DNA of 13,860 bases. Origin: Sulfurimonas sp. Lineage in GTDB: Bacteria > Campylobacterota > Campylobacteria > Campylobacterales > Sulfurimonadaceae. The DNA is taken from NCBI GenBank assembly GCA_021157485.1, contig JAGGWO010000016.1, positions 1 to 13,860 of the forward strand, written 5' to 3'. This document shows positions 1 to 8,698 of this stretch, piece after piece; positions within the stretch are counted from its first letter, which is position 1; each line of letters starts with the position of its first letter. The notes beneath the pieces were generated by a model. It was given only the letters and a program-made list of their open reading frames with translations. It did not search any database and was not told where the DNA came from. The position numbers and the translations under genes were made by a program.

Positions 1-870
1 CTCAAAAATGAAGCAATTATAGTAGGAAGCAATGCTAACTTTATTTACCTTGAGGGCTTGCAGGAATCTTTAGCTACTAAAGAAAAATCTCTTTTAGAAA
101 CGAAAAAAACTTTACAGATTAAAGTAGATAATGGAAGAACACCTGCATCTGCACTTTATAAAATAAATGATGGATTGAATCAAATTAGCATTGCTAAGAA
201 CAACATCAATCTTCAAAAAAGAAAACTTATCAGTGTTGTAAATTCGCTAACGGGTATTATGCTTGATAAATCAATTGCTATGAGAATTGATGGTGGTGTA
301 GACAGCAGTAAAGGCTTGGCTTCACTGGAACCTTTGAGAAAAAAAGTCGATGCTGATAAGCTTAGTATTAGAGCTGAGAAAGAAAAGCTTTATCCTGCAC
401 TTTATGCTCATGGGTCTTATACTTTCTCTCAGGGTATTGCATATAATAATGACAAAAATATAAATGAAGAGTATGGAAATATTGGTGTAGTTTTAAATAT
501 ACCTCTTTTATCTATGGATAGTTATAATGAAATTTCTTTAGCAGAAATAGAACTGAAATCTGGTGAAGTTGAGTTAGAAAAAATGACCGATGAGTTACAA
601 TCTAAAGCAGAGATGCTACAAGCATCACTGCCACTTTTAGACAATTCTGTAAAACTTTATAAACAGAGTATAGATGATAAAAATCAGTTACTTAAAATCG
701 CTAAATTAAACTATAAAAATGGAAGGCTCTCAACTGAAGAGTATTTACGTTACGAAGATGATGTTGTATCGGCTAAGGCAAAACTTTATAAAGCAGAGGC
801 CCAAGTGATACAAACAAAAATGCAATTAGCAGTGATATATGCAAACGATATTGAGGAGATGGTAAGATGA
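1..870 (+). CDS. TolC-family outer-membrane efflux channel, 3' part only
   Basis: The frame is open from the first base of the window, so the gene begins upstream; 289 residues and the stop are visible. It is the outer-membrane channel of a tripartite efflux pump. The visible part shows the TolC/OEP pattern: long amphipathic alpha-helical stretches rich in Lys, Glu, Ala and Leu, a short segment with aromatic and Pro-Leu residues around window bases 400-530 that fits the second beta-barrel hairpin, then a last helical pair containing the usual LNYKNGRLSTEEYL-type motif near bases 700-750. Family members have about 410-450 residues, so roughly 120-160 are missing, including the signal peptide. 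The TTG at base 58 is not a believable start because the similarity-like helical pattern runs through it. The stop overlaps the next start by 4 bases, and a GAGGAG at 853-858 serves that next gene. It probably works with the adaptor and RND pump that follow. Confidence 0.88.
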   Translation, partial: LKNEAIIVGSNANFIYLEGLQESLATKEKSLLETKKTLQIKVDNGRTPASALYKINDGLNQISIAKNNINLQKRKLISVVNSLTGIMLDKSIAMRIDGGVDSSKGLASLEPLRKKVDADKLSIRAEKEKLYPALYAHGSYTFSQGIAYNNDKNINEEYGNIGVVLNIPLLSMDSYNEISLAEIELKSGEVELEKMTDELQSKAEMLQASLPLLDNSVKLYKQSIDDKNQLLKIAKLNYKNGRLSTEEYLRYEDDVVSAKAKLYKAEAQVIQTKMQLAVIYANDIEEMVR

Positions 871-1916
871 ATAAATACATAAAAATAGGTTTAAGTATAG
901 TAGTTATTGCAGCACTTGGTGTAGCTGGAGTAAAAAAAATTAAAGAAGCTAAAGAAGCTGATGCAGCTATGCCAAAGGCAAAGATTTATCCTATTGTGGT
1001 AAGTACAATGACGCCAGCCATAGCCGATGTAAAACTCTCTCTCCCTTATCTTGCAGAGGTACAAAATGATAAAGACGTTATGCTCTCTTCAAGGATTGCA
1101 GCAAGAATTATCAGTATCAAAAATAGTGGTACATCTGTCAAAAAAGGTGATGTGATTGCAAGACTTGATACAACAAGTATAAAAAGTAATTTAAAAAATA
1201 TTCAAAACCAGATAAGTGCTGCTAAGATAGGTCTTAAAAACTTAAAAGCAACACATAAAAGAACGACCGATTTACTGAGTGTTCAAGGTGCATCAATTGA
1301 GCAGTCTCAAAAAGAGTCGACGATGATAGCAACAATAGAGGCTAAGATAGCAGGTCTCAAACAAAAAGAGATAGAGCTAAACAATAATCTCTCCTATGCA
1401 GTCATCACCTCACCTGTTAATGGTGTTATAGCTAAAAGTATGGGAAGTGATGGTTCTATGAGTATGCCGGGCAAACCACTGGCTAAAATCAGCTCTAAAA
1501 ATGGTTTTTATTTGATGGTGAGAGTACCAACAAACATCAACATTAAAGGGGTAAGTTTTAATGGTAAGGATTTTACTGCAACTGCACTTGGAAGCACTTT
1601 TAATGGATTAGCAGAGTATAAAGTTTATACAGGCAACTCTAAACTGACAAGTGGCGATAGAGTAGAAGTTGATGTAATTATTTACAACGACAAAGGTCTT
1701 CTTTTACCATTTGACGCAATTCTAAACCGTAATGGCAAAAGTTATGTTTTAGTAGTAAATAATAAGAGAGCAGATGCTAAAGAGGTACATATTTTAGAGA
1801 GTGCCGAGCAAGGCGTTATGGTTTCTGAGAATTTTGATAATGAAAAAATTGTTATTGCAAAATCTGACATTCTTTTAAAATTAACTAGTGGTTATGCGCT
1901 GCAAGTAAAGGAGTAA
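867..1916 (+). CDS. RND efflux periplasmic adaptor (membrane fusion protein)
   Basis: A 349-residue adaptor that would bridge the RND pump and the TolC channel across the periplasm. It has a short cytoplasmic start and one N-terminal membrane segment at about residues 5-23, with no lipobox cysteine, so it is probably anchored by an uncleaved helix. Two half-lipoyl segments flank a coiled coil: the first near residues 75-100 (SGTSVKKGDVIARLD), the coiled coil at about 103-172, and the second at about 177-207 (ITSPVNGVIAK). A beta-barrel domain and a membrane-proximal domain follow. Length fits the family. The ATG overlaps the stop of the channel gene by 4 bases and lies 8 bases after GAGGAG, so the start is well supported. 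The pump gene begins 3 bases after its stop. Substrate cannot be told from the adaptor; it lacks an evident metal-binding Met/His-rich extension of the CusB or CzcB kind. Confidence 0.9.
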   Translation: MNKYIKIGLSIVVIAALGVAGVKKIKEAKEADAAMPKAKIYPIVVSTMTPAIADVKLSLPYLAEVQNDKDVMLSSRIAARIISIKNSGTSVKKGDVIARLDTTSIKSNLKNIQNQISAAKIGLKNLKATHKRTTDLLSVQGASIEQSQKESTMIATIEAKIAGLKQKEIELNNNLSYAVITSPVNGVIAKSMGSDGSMSMPGKPLAKISSKNGFYLMVRVPTNINIKGVSFNGKDFTATALGSTFNGLAEYKVYTGNSKLTSGDRVEVDVIIYNDKGLLLPFDAILNRNGKSYVLVVNNKRADAKEVHILESAEQGVMVSENFDNEKIVIAKSDILLKLTSGYALQVKE

Positions 1917-1919
1917 AAA

Positions 1920-4900
1920 ATGTTTGATTTCTTTTATAAACGCCCTTATTTACTCTACTCAATCATAGTAACCTTTTTTATCATGGGGATTATAGGGTTA
2001 GTAACACTTCCTAAAAACTTATTTCCAGATGCGAATCCGCCACAGGTTATTGTTATCACTCAGGTTCCTGGAGCTACCGCTCAAGTGGCTGCTTCTACTG
2101 TCTCTAAGCCAATTGAACAGGAGATTTCTCGTCTTGGACTTGTTACTGATGTAAGTAGTGTAAATGTCGCGAATTTTTCTATAGTAAAAGCAGAATTTGG
2201 TTATAAAAAAGGTCTCAATGCTGCGGCTGTAGATGTTGCAAATGCTCTGAGTATTGCTAAAGCGAAACTACCACAAGGGACAAACCCAGCTATCTATACA
2301 GCAGGGGATTTTACTCTTCCCGTAGATGTCATAGCCCTAAGCCCTAAAAATAACAATATTACGTTAGCAGATATTCGTAAGATTGCAGATAGCTTCATCA
2401 AGCCACATCTGCTTAGTAATAAATCCATAGGAAATGTAGAAGTTTTTGGTGGTTATGAGAGTGCTATTAACATAGAAGTTGATCCTTTTAAAGCCAAAAG
2501 ATATGGTGTAAACTTTGAGACGATTACAAAATCTATCAAAGTCCTTAATCATGATATGCCTATCGGTTTTATTAAGGGTGAAAATAATTTTTATACTGTC
2601 ACATTTTATGGTGAAAAAGATAATGTAGAAAAATTAAAACAGCTTCAAATTATGCCAAATGTAAGACTCAGTGATATAGCTGATGTGCAATGGTCTTATA
2701 AAAAAAGAACAAGTGGTTATCTTGGAAATGGTAAAGATGCTATAGCTTTAGCTGTGCAGCGTGCCCCTGGTGGAAGTGTTCTAAGTGTGAGTAAAACAGC
2801 TCGTAGTGAGATGAAAAAACTTCAAGTAGAGTATCCAAATATAAATTTTGAAATCAGTGATACACAAAGAGATCTGATAGAACAAGCTAATAGTAATATG
2901 CTTGAAGCGCTTAGAGATGCTGTTATATATACACTTATTGTTATTATGATTTTTTTAGGAAACTTTCGTGCTATTATCGCAGCCGGACTCTCCATCCCTA
3001 TGGTTTTTTTCTCAACTATGGCTATCATTTGGATGAGCGGAGGAGAGCTCAATATCGTTATCTATACTGCTATTATTTTAGCATTGGGAATGCTTACAGA
3101 TGATGCGGTTGTTGTTTTAGAAAATATAGAACGCCACCTCAAAGAGGGGCATGAAAAGTTAGAAGATGCCATAGCACATGGAACAAAAGAGGTTCTAAAT
3201 CCTGTTTTTGCAGGAACACTTGCAACTATTGCAATTTTGTTTCCACTTATGTTTGTAGGAGGTTTTCCTGAGAAAATTTTCAAACCACTTATTGAAACAC
3301 TCATTATTGCACTCATAGTTTCTTGGTTTTTATCTATTACTTTTATTCCATCACTCTCTAAATGGCTCTATAAAAATGGAATCGGAAAAACAAAAGTAGA
3401 GATACTGTTTGATAAATTTTATGACAATACTATCGGAAGATTAGTAAATCCTTATGTTGGCATTATCAAATTTTCAAATGGAAAATATAGAATTTTACGC
3501 CGTATCTTGTTAACTGTTGGGGTACTTCTTGTCCTTGTGTTGAGTCTTAAAAATATTATGCCGACCATTGGAAAAGATGCTATGCCCCCTATGGATACTG
3601 GAATAATTAAGGCTCAAATTGCTTTTAGTTCTAATGAATCTATTGAGAGTGCTGAAAATAAAATAAAACCTGTTTTAGTATGGTTACATCAACAGAAATG
3701 GGTTAAAATGAGCTCAGTAGCATTTGGAACAGAGCCTGGTATATTAAGTCTTGGAAGTGGTAACCTACCTGCTGAAGCAACCTTAACCATAAACGCAGTG
3801 AACCGTTTTGACAGAAAACAAACCATATGGCAACTTGAAGATATTATTCGAGATAAAATATCTCATATTGAGGGGATAAAACGCAATGATGTTTTTGATT
3901 TTGGAGCGACGGCACTCTCAAGCATTAAAGCAACTGTAGATACCCGTTTGAGTTCTCCTTATGTTGAAGGTTTAGCAGAAAAATCTCATAAGGTTGAGGA
4001 GATGATGAAGAGTGTGCATGGTCTTACTTCAGTCTCAACAAGTTGGGATAAAGATTTTACTGAAATTGAATTAAAAATAGATGAGAATAAAGCACTCAGT
4101 TATGGAATTACTCCGTACCAAATTGCGATGCAACTTCCTTTAAAAGGGCAAGTAATAGGATTGAATGCGAACTTAGAATCTATGCAAACACAGTTTGTAA
4201 GACTCTATCTCAAAGGAAAATTTTCTCAAAATATAGAGACATTGAGACTCTTGCCAATTGCGACACCTAAAGGGGAGATTCCTCTATCTCAGATAGCAAC
4301 ACTCCAACGTCATTTGACATTTGCAAAAATTGAACGCGATAAGATGCTTTACTCTTTGGATATTAATGGATATAGAGCCAAAAGGCCAGTAACTCACTTG
4401 ACAGATGATACTTTAGAGGCACTTAAAAATGCTGATCTTGGTAATATACAGATGGATCAAACAGGTGATATTGCACAGATTAAAGATAGTTTTGCTCGTA
4501 TGCTTAAAGCGATTGGTATTGGTATTATTATCCTCATCATGTCTCTTATCGCTATTTATAAATCTGTGAGAATGTCACTTATTATGATACTTGTTTTACC
4601 TCTGTCAATGATTGGTGCAGCATGGGGAATGTTACTTTTTGGAAAACCAAGTTGTATGCCAAGTCTTTTAGGGATACTCTTGCTATTTGGTATTATTATT
4701 AAAAATGCAGTTCTGTTGATTGATTTTTATCAAAAGTATAGAGAAGGCGGCGAAAATCCATTTGAGAGTGCGGTTGAGTCTGTGAGAGTGCGTTTTCGCC
4801 CTGTTATGATGACAGCATTTGGAACGATTGCCGGAATGATTCCTATTGCACTTGAACAAGCAGTTGGACTGGAACGTTTAAGCCCTTTGGCAGATGTGGC

Positions 4901-4991
4901 TATAGGTGGATTATTAGTAGGAACTCTATTAACACTGATATATGTTCCAATGTTTGCCTATGTGTTTGATAAAGATAATAAAAAATCTTAA
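1920..4991 (+). CDS. RND-family proton-driven efflux pump, AcrB/MexB-like inner-membrane subunit
   Basis: A complete 1023-residue RND transporter, the usual length for the family. It has the family architecture: TM1 at about residues 10-30, a large periplasmic porter/docking domain, TM2-6 at about 330-480, TM7 near 525-545, a second periplasmic domain, and TM8-12 at about 860-1015. The proton-relay residues are present: an Asp-Asp pair in TM4 (D394 and D395, in the context LTDDAVVVLENIERHL) and the TM10 lysine (K928, in IIIKNAVLLIDF). The DDA-VVxEN form resembles the hydrophobe/amphiphile (HAE) pumps more than heavy-metal (CzcA/CusA) pumps, which usually have a single Asp followed by Gly in this motif. 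So organic substrates are more likely than metals, although a cation exporter lies two genes downstream. AAGGAG at 1908-1913 sits 6 bases before the ATG. No transcription regulator for this pump lies in the window. Confidence 0.95.
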   Translation: MFDFFYKRPYLLYSIIVTFFIMGIIGLVTLPKNLFPDANPPQVIVITQVPGATAQVAASTVSKPIEQEISRLGLVTDVSSVNVANFSIVKAEFGYKKGLNAAAVDVANALSIAKAKLPQGTNPAIYTAGDFTLPVDVIALSPKNNNITLADIRKIADSFIKPHLLSNKSIGNVEVFGGYESAINIEVDPFKAKRYGVNFETITKSIKVLNHDMPIGFIKGENNFYTVTFYGEKDNVEKLKQLQIMPNVRLSDIADVQWSYKKRTSGYLGNGKDAIALAVQRAPGGSVLSVSKTARSEMKKLQVEYPNINFEISDTQRDLIEQANSNMLEALRDAVIYTLIVIMIFLGNFRAIIAAGLSIPMVFFSTMAIIWMSGGELNIVIYTAIILALGMLTDDAVVVLENIERHLKEGHEKLEDAIAHGTKEVLNPVFAGTLATIAILFPLMFVGGFPEKIFKPLIETLIIALIVSWFLSITFIPSLSKWLYKNGIGKTKVEILFDKFYDNTIGRLVNPYVGIIKFSNGKYRILRRILLTVGVLLVLVLSLKNIMPTIGKDAMPPMDTGIIKAQIAFSSNESIESAENKIKPVLVWLHQQKWVKMSSVAFGTEPGILSLGSGNLPAEATLTINAVNRFDRKQTIWQLEDIIRDKISHIEGIKRNDVFDFGATALSSIKATVDTRLSSPYVEGLAEKSHKVEEMMKSVHGLTSVSTSWDKDFTEIELKIDENKALSYGITPYQIAMQLPLKGQVIGLNANLESMQTQFVRLYLKGKFSQNIETLRLLPIATPKGEIPLSQIATLQRHLTFAKIERDKMLYSLDINGYRAKRPVTHLTDDTLEALKNADLGNIQMDQTGDIAQIKDSFARMLKAIGIGIIILIMSLIAIYKSVRMSLIMILVLPLSMIGAAWGMLLFGKPSCMPSLLGILLLFGIIIKNAVLLIDFYQKYREGGENPFESAVESVRVRFRPVMMTAFGTIAGMIPIALEQAVGLERLSPLADVAIGGLLVGTLLTLIYVPMFAYVFDKDNKKS

Positions 4992-5037
4992 TTGATGGAC
5001 TAGAGGAAAATTAGATGGATAGGAGCGTAGTGATTTA

Positions 5038-5355
5038 ATGAAAGATTTACAAGAAACTTGTCATATAATGAATGAAGGTGAAATTTTAAATAAGTCTAAT
5101 CTAGAATATCCTCTTTACCATGGCATAATATATGGTGATAAAATAAGTAGTGCTAAACTTTCTAAAAGAGTTAGTTGTAGCGTAAAACATATGCCACTGC
5201 GTTTAGAGTTTAGCTTTGAATATGATACTTTAAAAGCAATTGAAAATGGGATAACAAAAGATCCTACATTTGTACTTGATGGTGAAATTTTTTTAGAGGG
5301 TTTAGTTCAAGCAGAAGAGATTACTAAAGCATTTGAGAGGAAATTAAATGAGTGA
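5038..5355 (+). CDS. Small thioredoxin-fold protein lacking the CxxC motif
   Basis: A 105-residue protein that I do not recognise by name. Its second half resembles the small 'redox-active disulfide protein 2' / Thioredoxin_3 type: a likely first strand at residues 28-34 (HGIIYGD), a helix from about 37, and a C-terminal cis-Pro strand-helix unit at about 75-103 (DPTFVLDGEIFLEG, then a helix). At the place where CxxC should stand, residues 35-40 read KISSAK, so no redox pair is possible there. The only cysteines are C8 and C47, which do not form a motif. The first 25 residues are an extension without clear features. There is no signal peptide, so it should be cytoplasmic. The ATG is 12 bases after AGGAG (5021-5025), a long spacing; another in-frame ATG at 5068 has no better site. 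It overlaps the next gene by 8 bases, so the two are probably co-translated. Function unknown; fold assignment is inference from pattern. Confidence 0.7.
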   Translation: MKDLQETCHIMNEGEILNKSNLEYPLYHGIIYGDKISSAKLSKRVSCSVKHMPLRLEFSFEYDTLKAIENGITKDPTFVLDGEIFLEGLVQAEEITKAFERKLNE

Positions 5356-6247
5356 ACATCATCACCATCACGATGTAAGCGGTAAAAATCTTTTTATAAC
5401 AATAATTTTAAATGTAATAATAACACTCTCTCAAATAGTGGGAGGAATACTCTCAGGTTCACTTGCACTGCTAAGTGATGCTATGCATAACTTTAGTGAT
5501 GTTTTAGCGTTAGCTATAGCTTGGTGGGCAAATCGTTTGGCGACTAAACCGGCTACCCAGGGGAAAACATTTGGCTATAAACGTGCTGAAATTCTAGCTA
5601 CTCTTTTTAATGCTTCTGTGCTCATAGGCATAGGAATCTTTTTAATAATAGAAGCTTTTCATAAGTTCTATCATCCCGAGGCTATAAACTCTACAATAGT
5701 TATTGCACTTGGATTATTGAGTATCATACTAAACGCAGCGAGTGTTTTGTTAGTAAAAGATGATGCACATGAGAATATGAACATAAAAGCAGCATATCTG
5801 CATCTTCTAACAGATGTTATGACAAGTGTTGCTGTCGTTGTTGGTGGTGTTTTAATGTACTACTACGAGCTTTTTTGGGTTGACCCGATAGTTTCACTCA
5901 TAATCGCATTTTATCTTATATGGGCCTCTATAGGATTGGTAAAAGAATCAGCAATAATTCTTATGCAGTTTACTCCAAATAATATAAACTTAAATGAAGT
6001 AGTGAGTAGCATAACTTCACTCGATGAGATAGAAAATATTCACCATATTCATATATGGAAACTAGATGATCACAAAGTTCATCTAGAAGCCCATTTAGAT
6101 TTTACTGTCAATCTTACACTTGAAGAGTCAAGTAAAATTATAGATATTTTAGAAGAGAAACTAAATGATGAGTTTGAGATAACTCATACAACATTTCAGT
6201 GTGAATTTAATCGTAATGACAATAAGGCTGAAATAATTTCCAGTTAA
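5348..6247 (+). CDS. Cation diffusion facilitator, CzcD/ZitB-like zinc (or Co/Cd) exporter
   Basis: A 299-residue CDF transporter, which exports divalent cations from the cytoplasm in exchange for protons. Six membrane segments are visible, with the metal site formed by HxxxD in TM2 (H47, D51) and HxxxD in TM5 (H152, D156); the HD-HD arrangement is typical of zinc-transporting members. The N-terminus carries five consecutive histidines (residues 4-8), a cytosolic His cluster of the sort that binds metal; the His-rich loop between TM4 and TM5 seen in some relatives is nearly absent here (only DDAHEN). The C-terminal cytosolic domain starts around residue 210 and contains the characteristic HIHIWKLDDHKVHLEAHL segment. 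The start overlaps the preceding small gene by 8 bases with a GAGAGGA site in front. It is the last gene of the upstream operon; a 67-base gap separates it from the next channel gene. Confidence 0.93.
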   Translation: MSEHHHHHDVSGKNLFITIILNVIITLSQIVGGILSGSLALLSDAMHNFSDVLALAIAWWANRLATKPATQGKTFGYKRAEILATLFNASVLIGIGIFLIIEAFHKFYHPEAINSTIVIALGLLSIILNAASVLLVKDDAHENMNIKAAYLHLLTDVMTSVAVVVGGVLMYYYELFWVDPIVSLIIAFYLIWASIGLVKESAIILMQFTPNNINLNEVVSSITSLDEIENIHHIHIWKLDDHKVHLEAHLDFTVNLTLEESSKIIDILEEKLNDEFEITHTTFQCEFNRNDNKAEIISS

Positions 6248-6278
6248 TTTTTATCTTAACGATTAGCTAATACTCAAA

Positions 6279-6287
6279 TGTAATAAT
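6279..6287 (+). promoter_or_regulatory. Probable extended -10 promoter for the ABC exporter operon
   Basis: TGTAATAAT reads as an extended -10 (TGn followed by AATAAT) in the only gap between the two exporter clusters. A start of transcription near 6294 would leave a leader of about 20 bases before the channel gene. No convincing -35 hexamer is present upstream. An alternative TATAAA at 6295-6300 lies too close to the ribosome binding site. The gap holds no clear terminator hairpin, so readthrough from the upstream operon is also possible. Confidence 0.35.
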
Positions 6288-6314
6288 TTTACAATATAAA
6301 TACTAGGAGCTGAT

Positions 6315-7556
6315 ATGATGAAGTTATACCTTGTACTATTTTTCTTATTAAGTAGTGAACTTTTCGCCCAAAAACTGACTCTTGATGATGCCATAAAAAG
6401 AGCGTTAAATACGCACCCAGACATTAAAAGATTTATACTGCAGGTAAATAAAAGCAGTAAAGGTGTTGATGTTGCTAGGGCTGATTATCTGCCTCAAGTA
6501 GGATTAAACGCAGAGTATAATCCGATTCGTACATATGTTTTACCTGCAAACGGTGTTTTTAATACCAAAGATGATGATGGCTATGCGGTTGGCGCGACCC
6601 TACATCAAAAGCTTTGGGATTTCTCAAAAACTACTTCAAATATTGACGCACAAAAAGAGGGTATAGAGCTTGCAAAACTTTCTCTTGTTGATGCAAAAGC
6701 ATTTTTGGCTTACAAAGTAAAACTTCAGTATGAACTCATTAAAGTGCAGCGAGCAGCGATGCAAGTTAGAATAAAAGATTTACAAGTAAAAGAAGAACTC
6801 TATAAACAGGCACAAGCACTTGTAAAACAAGGTATGAAAACAAATGCAGATGCAACAAGGTTTCTTTCATCTTTTTACATCGCAAAAGATAATTTTGCAA
6901 TTTCAAAAGCAAGTTTTGATAAAGCAAGAAACAGACTTTCGATATACATAAATGAAAATATTGCACCTGATGTTGAGCTAGAGAGTGACGGATTTAAGAG
7001 TAAAGTGAGTATGGATGAGCAGAGCATAGTGAGTAGTTCTCCATCTTTAAAAGCACTTCAAAAAGGGATACAAAAAAGTAACCTAGAGTATAAATCTGTA
7101 AAAGCCTCTCACTACGGTTCACTTGATGCACTCGCTTCGTACACCAAACAAAACACACTCAATGAGTATGATTCGAGCCTTGTAGGAATTACACTTTATG
7201 TTCCACTATATAGTGGAGGAAGAACTTCTGCTCTAGTAGAACAAGCTGAAATTAACAGACAAAGTGCAAAAGCTGAATATGATTCTAAAGCATTGGCACT
7301 TAGAGAAGAAATAAGCTCTCTTCTTATCGATATTAAACGCTACGAAAAGACAATATCTGCCAAAAATGCACAACTTGAAGCCGCCTCGCAAACTACTGAT
7401 TTGCTAAATGCTAGATATAAAGAAGGATTGACAACATACATAGAAGTTCTAGATGCTATGGCACTGAAACTTGATGCTCAGTTAGGACTGCTGAGTGCAG
7501 AGTATGAAAAAAGCAGTGCAATACATAGATTAGAATATTTAGAAGGAAAAATATAA
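6315..7556 (+). CDS. TolC-family outer-membrane efflux channel
   Basis: A complete 413-residue outer-membrane channel, average length for TolC/OEP proteins. Residues 1-18 form a signal peptide with a cleavage site after LFA, followed by the standard mature start KLTLDDAIKRALNTHPDIK. Two OEP repeats can be seen, each with long helices and a short beta-barrel hairpin (around residues 50-95 and 275-300, the second with VGITLYVPLYSGGR). The typical late motif ARYKEGLTTYIEVLDA stands at about residues 365-380. Two ATGs occur in tandem (6315 and 6318). AGGAG at 6305-6309 is 5 bases from the first and 8 from the second, so 6318 may be the real start, with a difference of one residue. The stop shares one base with the next start. 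It should be the channel for the HlyD-type adaptor and ABC transporter encoded directly downstream. Confidence 0.92.
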   Translation: MMKLYLVLFFLLSSELFAQKLTLDDAIKRALNTHPDIKRFILQVNKSSKGVDVARADYLPQVGLNAEYNPIRTYVLPANGVFNTKDDDGYAVGATLHQKLWDFSKTTSNIDAQKEGIELAKLSLVDAKAFLAYKVKLQYELIKVQRAAMQVRIKDLQVKEELYKQAQALVKQGMKTNADATRFLSSFYIAKDNFAISKASFDKARNRLSIYINENIAPDVELESDGFKSKVSMDEQSIVSSSPSLKALQKGIQKSNLEYKSVKASHYGSLDALASYTKQNTLNEYDSSLVGITLYVPLYSGGRTSALVEQAEINRQSAKAEYDSKALALREEISSLLIDIKRYEKTISAKNAQLEAASQTTDLLNARYKEGLTTYIEVLDAMALKLDAQLGLLSAEYEKSSAIHRLEYLEGKI

Positions 7557-8698
7557 TGAATAAAAGTATAAAATATCTCATAACAATTGTTATCATTACT
7601 CTCTTAGGGACTCTTTTTTACAACAAAGTATATATTCCAAAAACTACATTTGAGATGGTTTCTCCTAAAATAGGAGATTTAAGTGTGAGTATTGGGGGTA
7701 TTGGCAATGTTGGTGCTAAAGATATATACTCAATAACAGCGCAAACAGGTGGCAAAGTTCTAGCGATTAACACAGATATTGGTGAGTGGGTTAAAAAGGG
7801 AGATTTACTTGTTGTTATGGATGGTGTTGATTTACCAGGGCAACTTGAAGTAGCAAAAGCGATACTTCAAAAATCAAAGTATGATATCAAGGCTTCACAA
7901 GATGAGTTAACAAACCTTGAGGCTCAAAAAAGATTGTTAAAGATTACTTACAATCGGTATGCAAGATTAAAAGAGCAAAAATTTGCTTCACAAGCAGAAT
8001 ATGATAAGGCAAAAGCAGAATTAGATAGCATAAATGCCAATATAAGTGCTACAAAAGCTAGAATAGGTTCTGCAGAGGCTGGTGCAAAAGTTTCAGAGAA
8101 AAATATAGATGTTATAGAGGCTAAAATAGCAAGACTCAAGGTCTTTGCTCCTGTTGATGGATATGTTATAGAAAAGAGTATTGAGATAGCGCAAAATGTG
8201 CTACCTTCAACTCCGGTATTAAAGATAGTTGATACAAAAACATTATGGGTTGAAACAAAAATAGATGAGAGAATCAGTTCAAGTATAAAACTTGGACAGA
8301 GTGCAACGATAACTCTGCGTTCACAACCTAACAAGCAGTATAAAGGGATTGTAAAAAGAGTAAATGCAATGAGTGATGCTGTAACTCTTGAGAGAGAGAT
8401 TGATGTCGCTTTTGTGAAGATTCCTAAACCTTTTTACATTAATGAACAAGCAGAAGTCAGTATAAATATTAAAACTCTAAGTGATGTTTTGAAAATTCCT
8501 GCAAAAGTTGTTGTACAAAATGGTGGTAAATTGGGTGTTTGGATAGTTGAAGATGGATATGCTAACTTTAAAACTATAGAAAAAATGGCTCAAAATGAGA
8601 ATGAAGTGGCAGTAAAAAACTTAACAAAAAATATGAGTATTTTGGTGCCAAACGCAAGTAAAAAACCACTTAAAGACGGGATGAAAATTCATCTATGA
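7556..8698 (+). CDS. HlyD/DevB-type periplasmic adaptor of an ABC exporter
   Basis: A 380-residue membrane fusion protein. It has one N-terminal membrane anchor at about residues 7-23, a first half-lipoyl segment near 60-93 (TGGKVLAINTDIGEWVKKGD), a coiled-coil hairpin at about 95-195 with heptad-like Leu/Ala/Lys content, and a second half-lipoyl segment near 197-225 (KVFAPVDGYVIEKSI). Beta-barrel and membrane-proximal domains follow. The hairpin is longer than in the RND adaptor of this window. Downstream lie a DevC/MacB-like permease and an ATPase, upstream a TolC channel, so it should link the ABC transporter to the outer membrane. Its ATG shares one base with the preceding stop and its own stop overlaps the permease start by 4 bases. 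Related alternatives are MacA-like adaptors; length and permease type favour the DevB group. Confidence 0.9.
   Translation: MNKSIKYLITIVIITLLGTLFYNKVYIPKTTFEMVSPKIGDLSVSIGGIGNVGAKDIYSITAQTGGKVLAINTDIGEWVKKGDLLVVMDGVDLPGQLEVAKAILQKSKYDIKASQDELTNLEAQKRLLKITYNRYARLKEQKFASQAEYDKAKAELDSINANISATKARIGSAEAGAKVSEKNIDVIEAKIARLKVFAPVDGYVIEKSIEIAQNVLPSTPVLKIVDTKTLWVETKIDERISSSIKLGQSATITLRSQPNKQYKGIVKRVNAMSDAVTLEREIDVAFVKIPKPFYINEQAEVSINIKTLSDVLKIPAKVVVQNGGKLGVWIVEDGYANFKTIEKMAQNENEVAVKNLTKNMSILVPNASKKPLKDGMKIHL

Noticed and set aside
58..60. TTG as start of a complete first gene
   Set aside because: The frame is open to base 1 and the helical TolC pattern continues upstream; the gene is cut by the window edge.
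2364..3316. Antisense open frames inside the RND pump gene
   Set aside because: They lie opposite a fully conserved pump sequence, have no ribosome binding sites or recognisable domains, and reflect codon shadows.
5357..5371. Five-His run as an artificial tag
   Set aside because: It is encoded by mixed CAT/CAC codons at the N-terminus of a metal transporter, where natural His clusters are common.
6243..6260. Terminator after the cation exporter gene (GTTAA ... TTAAC)
   Set aside because: Only a 5-base AT-rich stem with an 8-base loop and no U tract after it.
7948..8334. 128-residue antisense frame inside the adaptor gene
   Set aside because: It mirrors the coiled coil and lipoyl regions of a clear family member; composition is that of a shadow frame.
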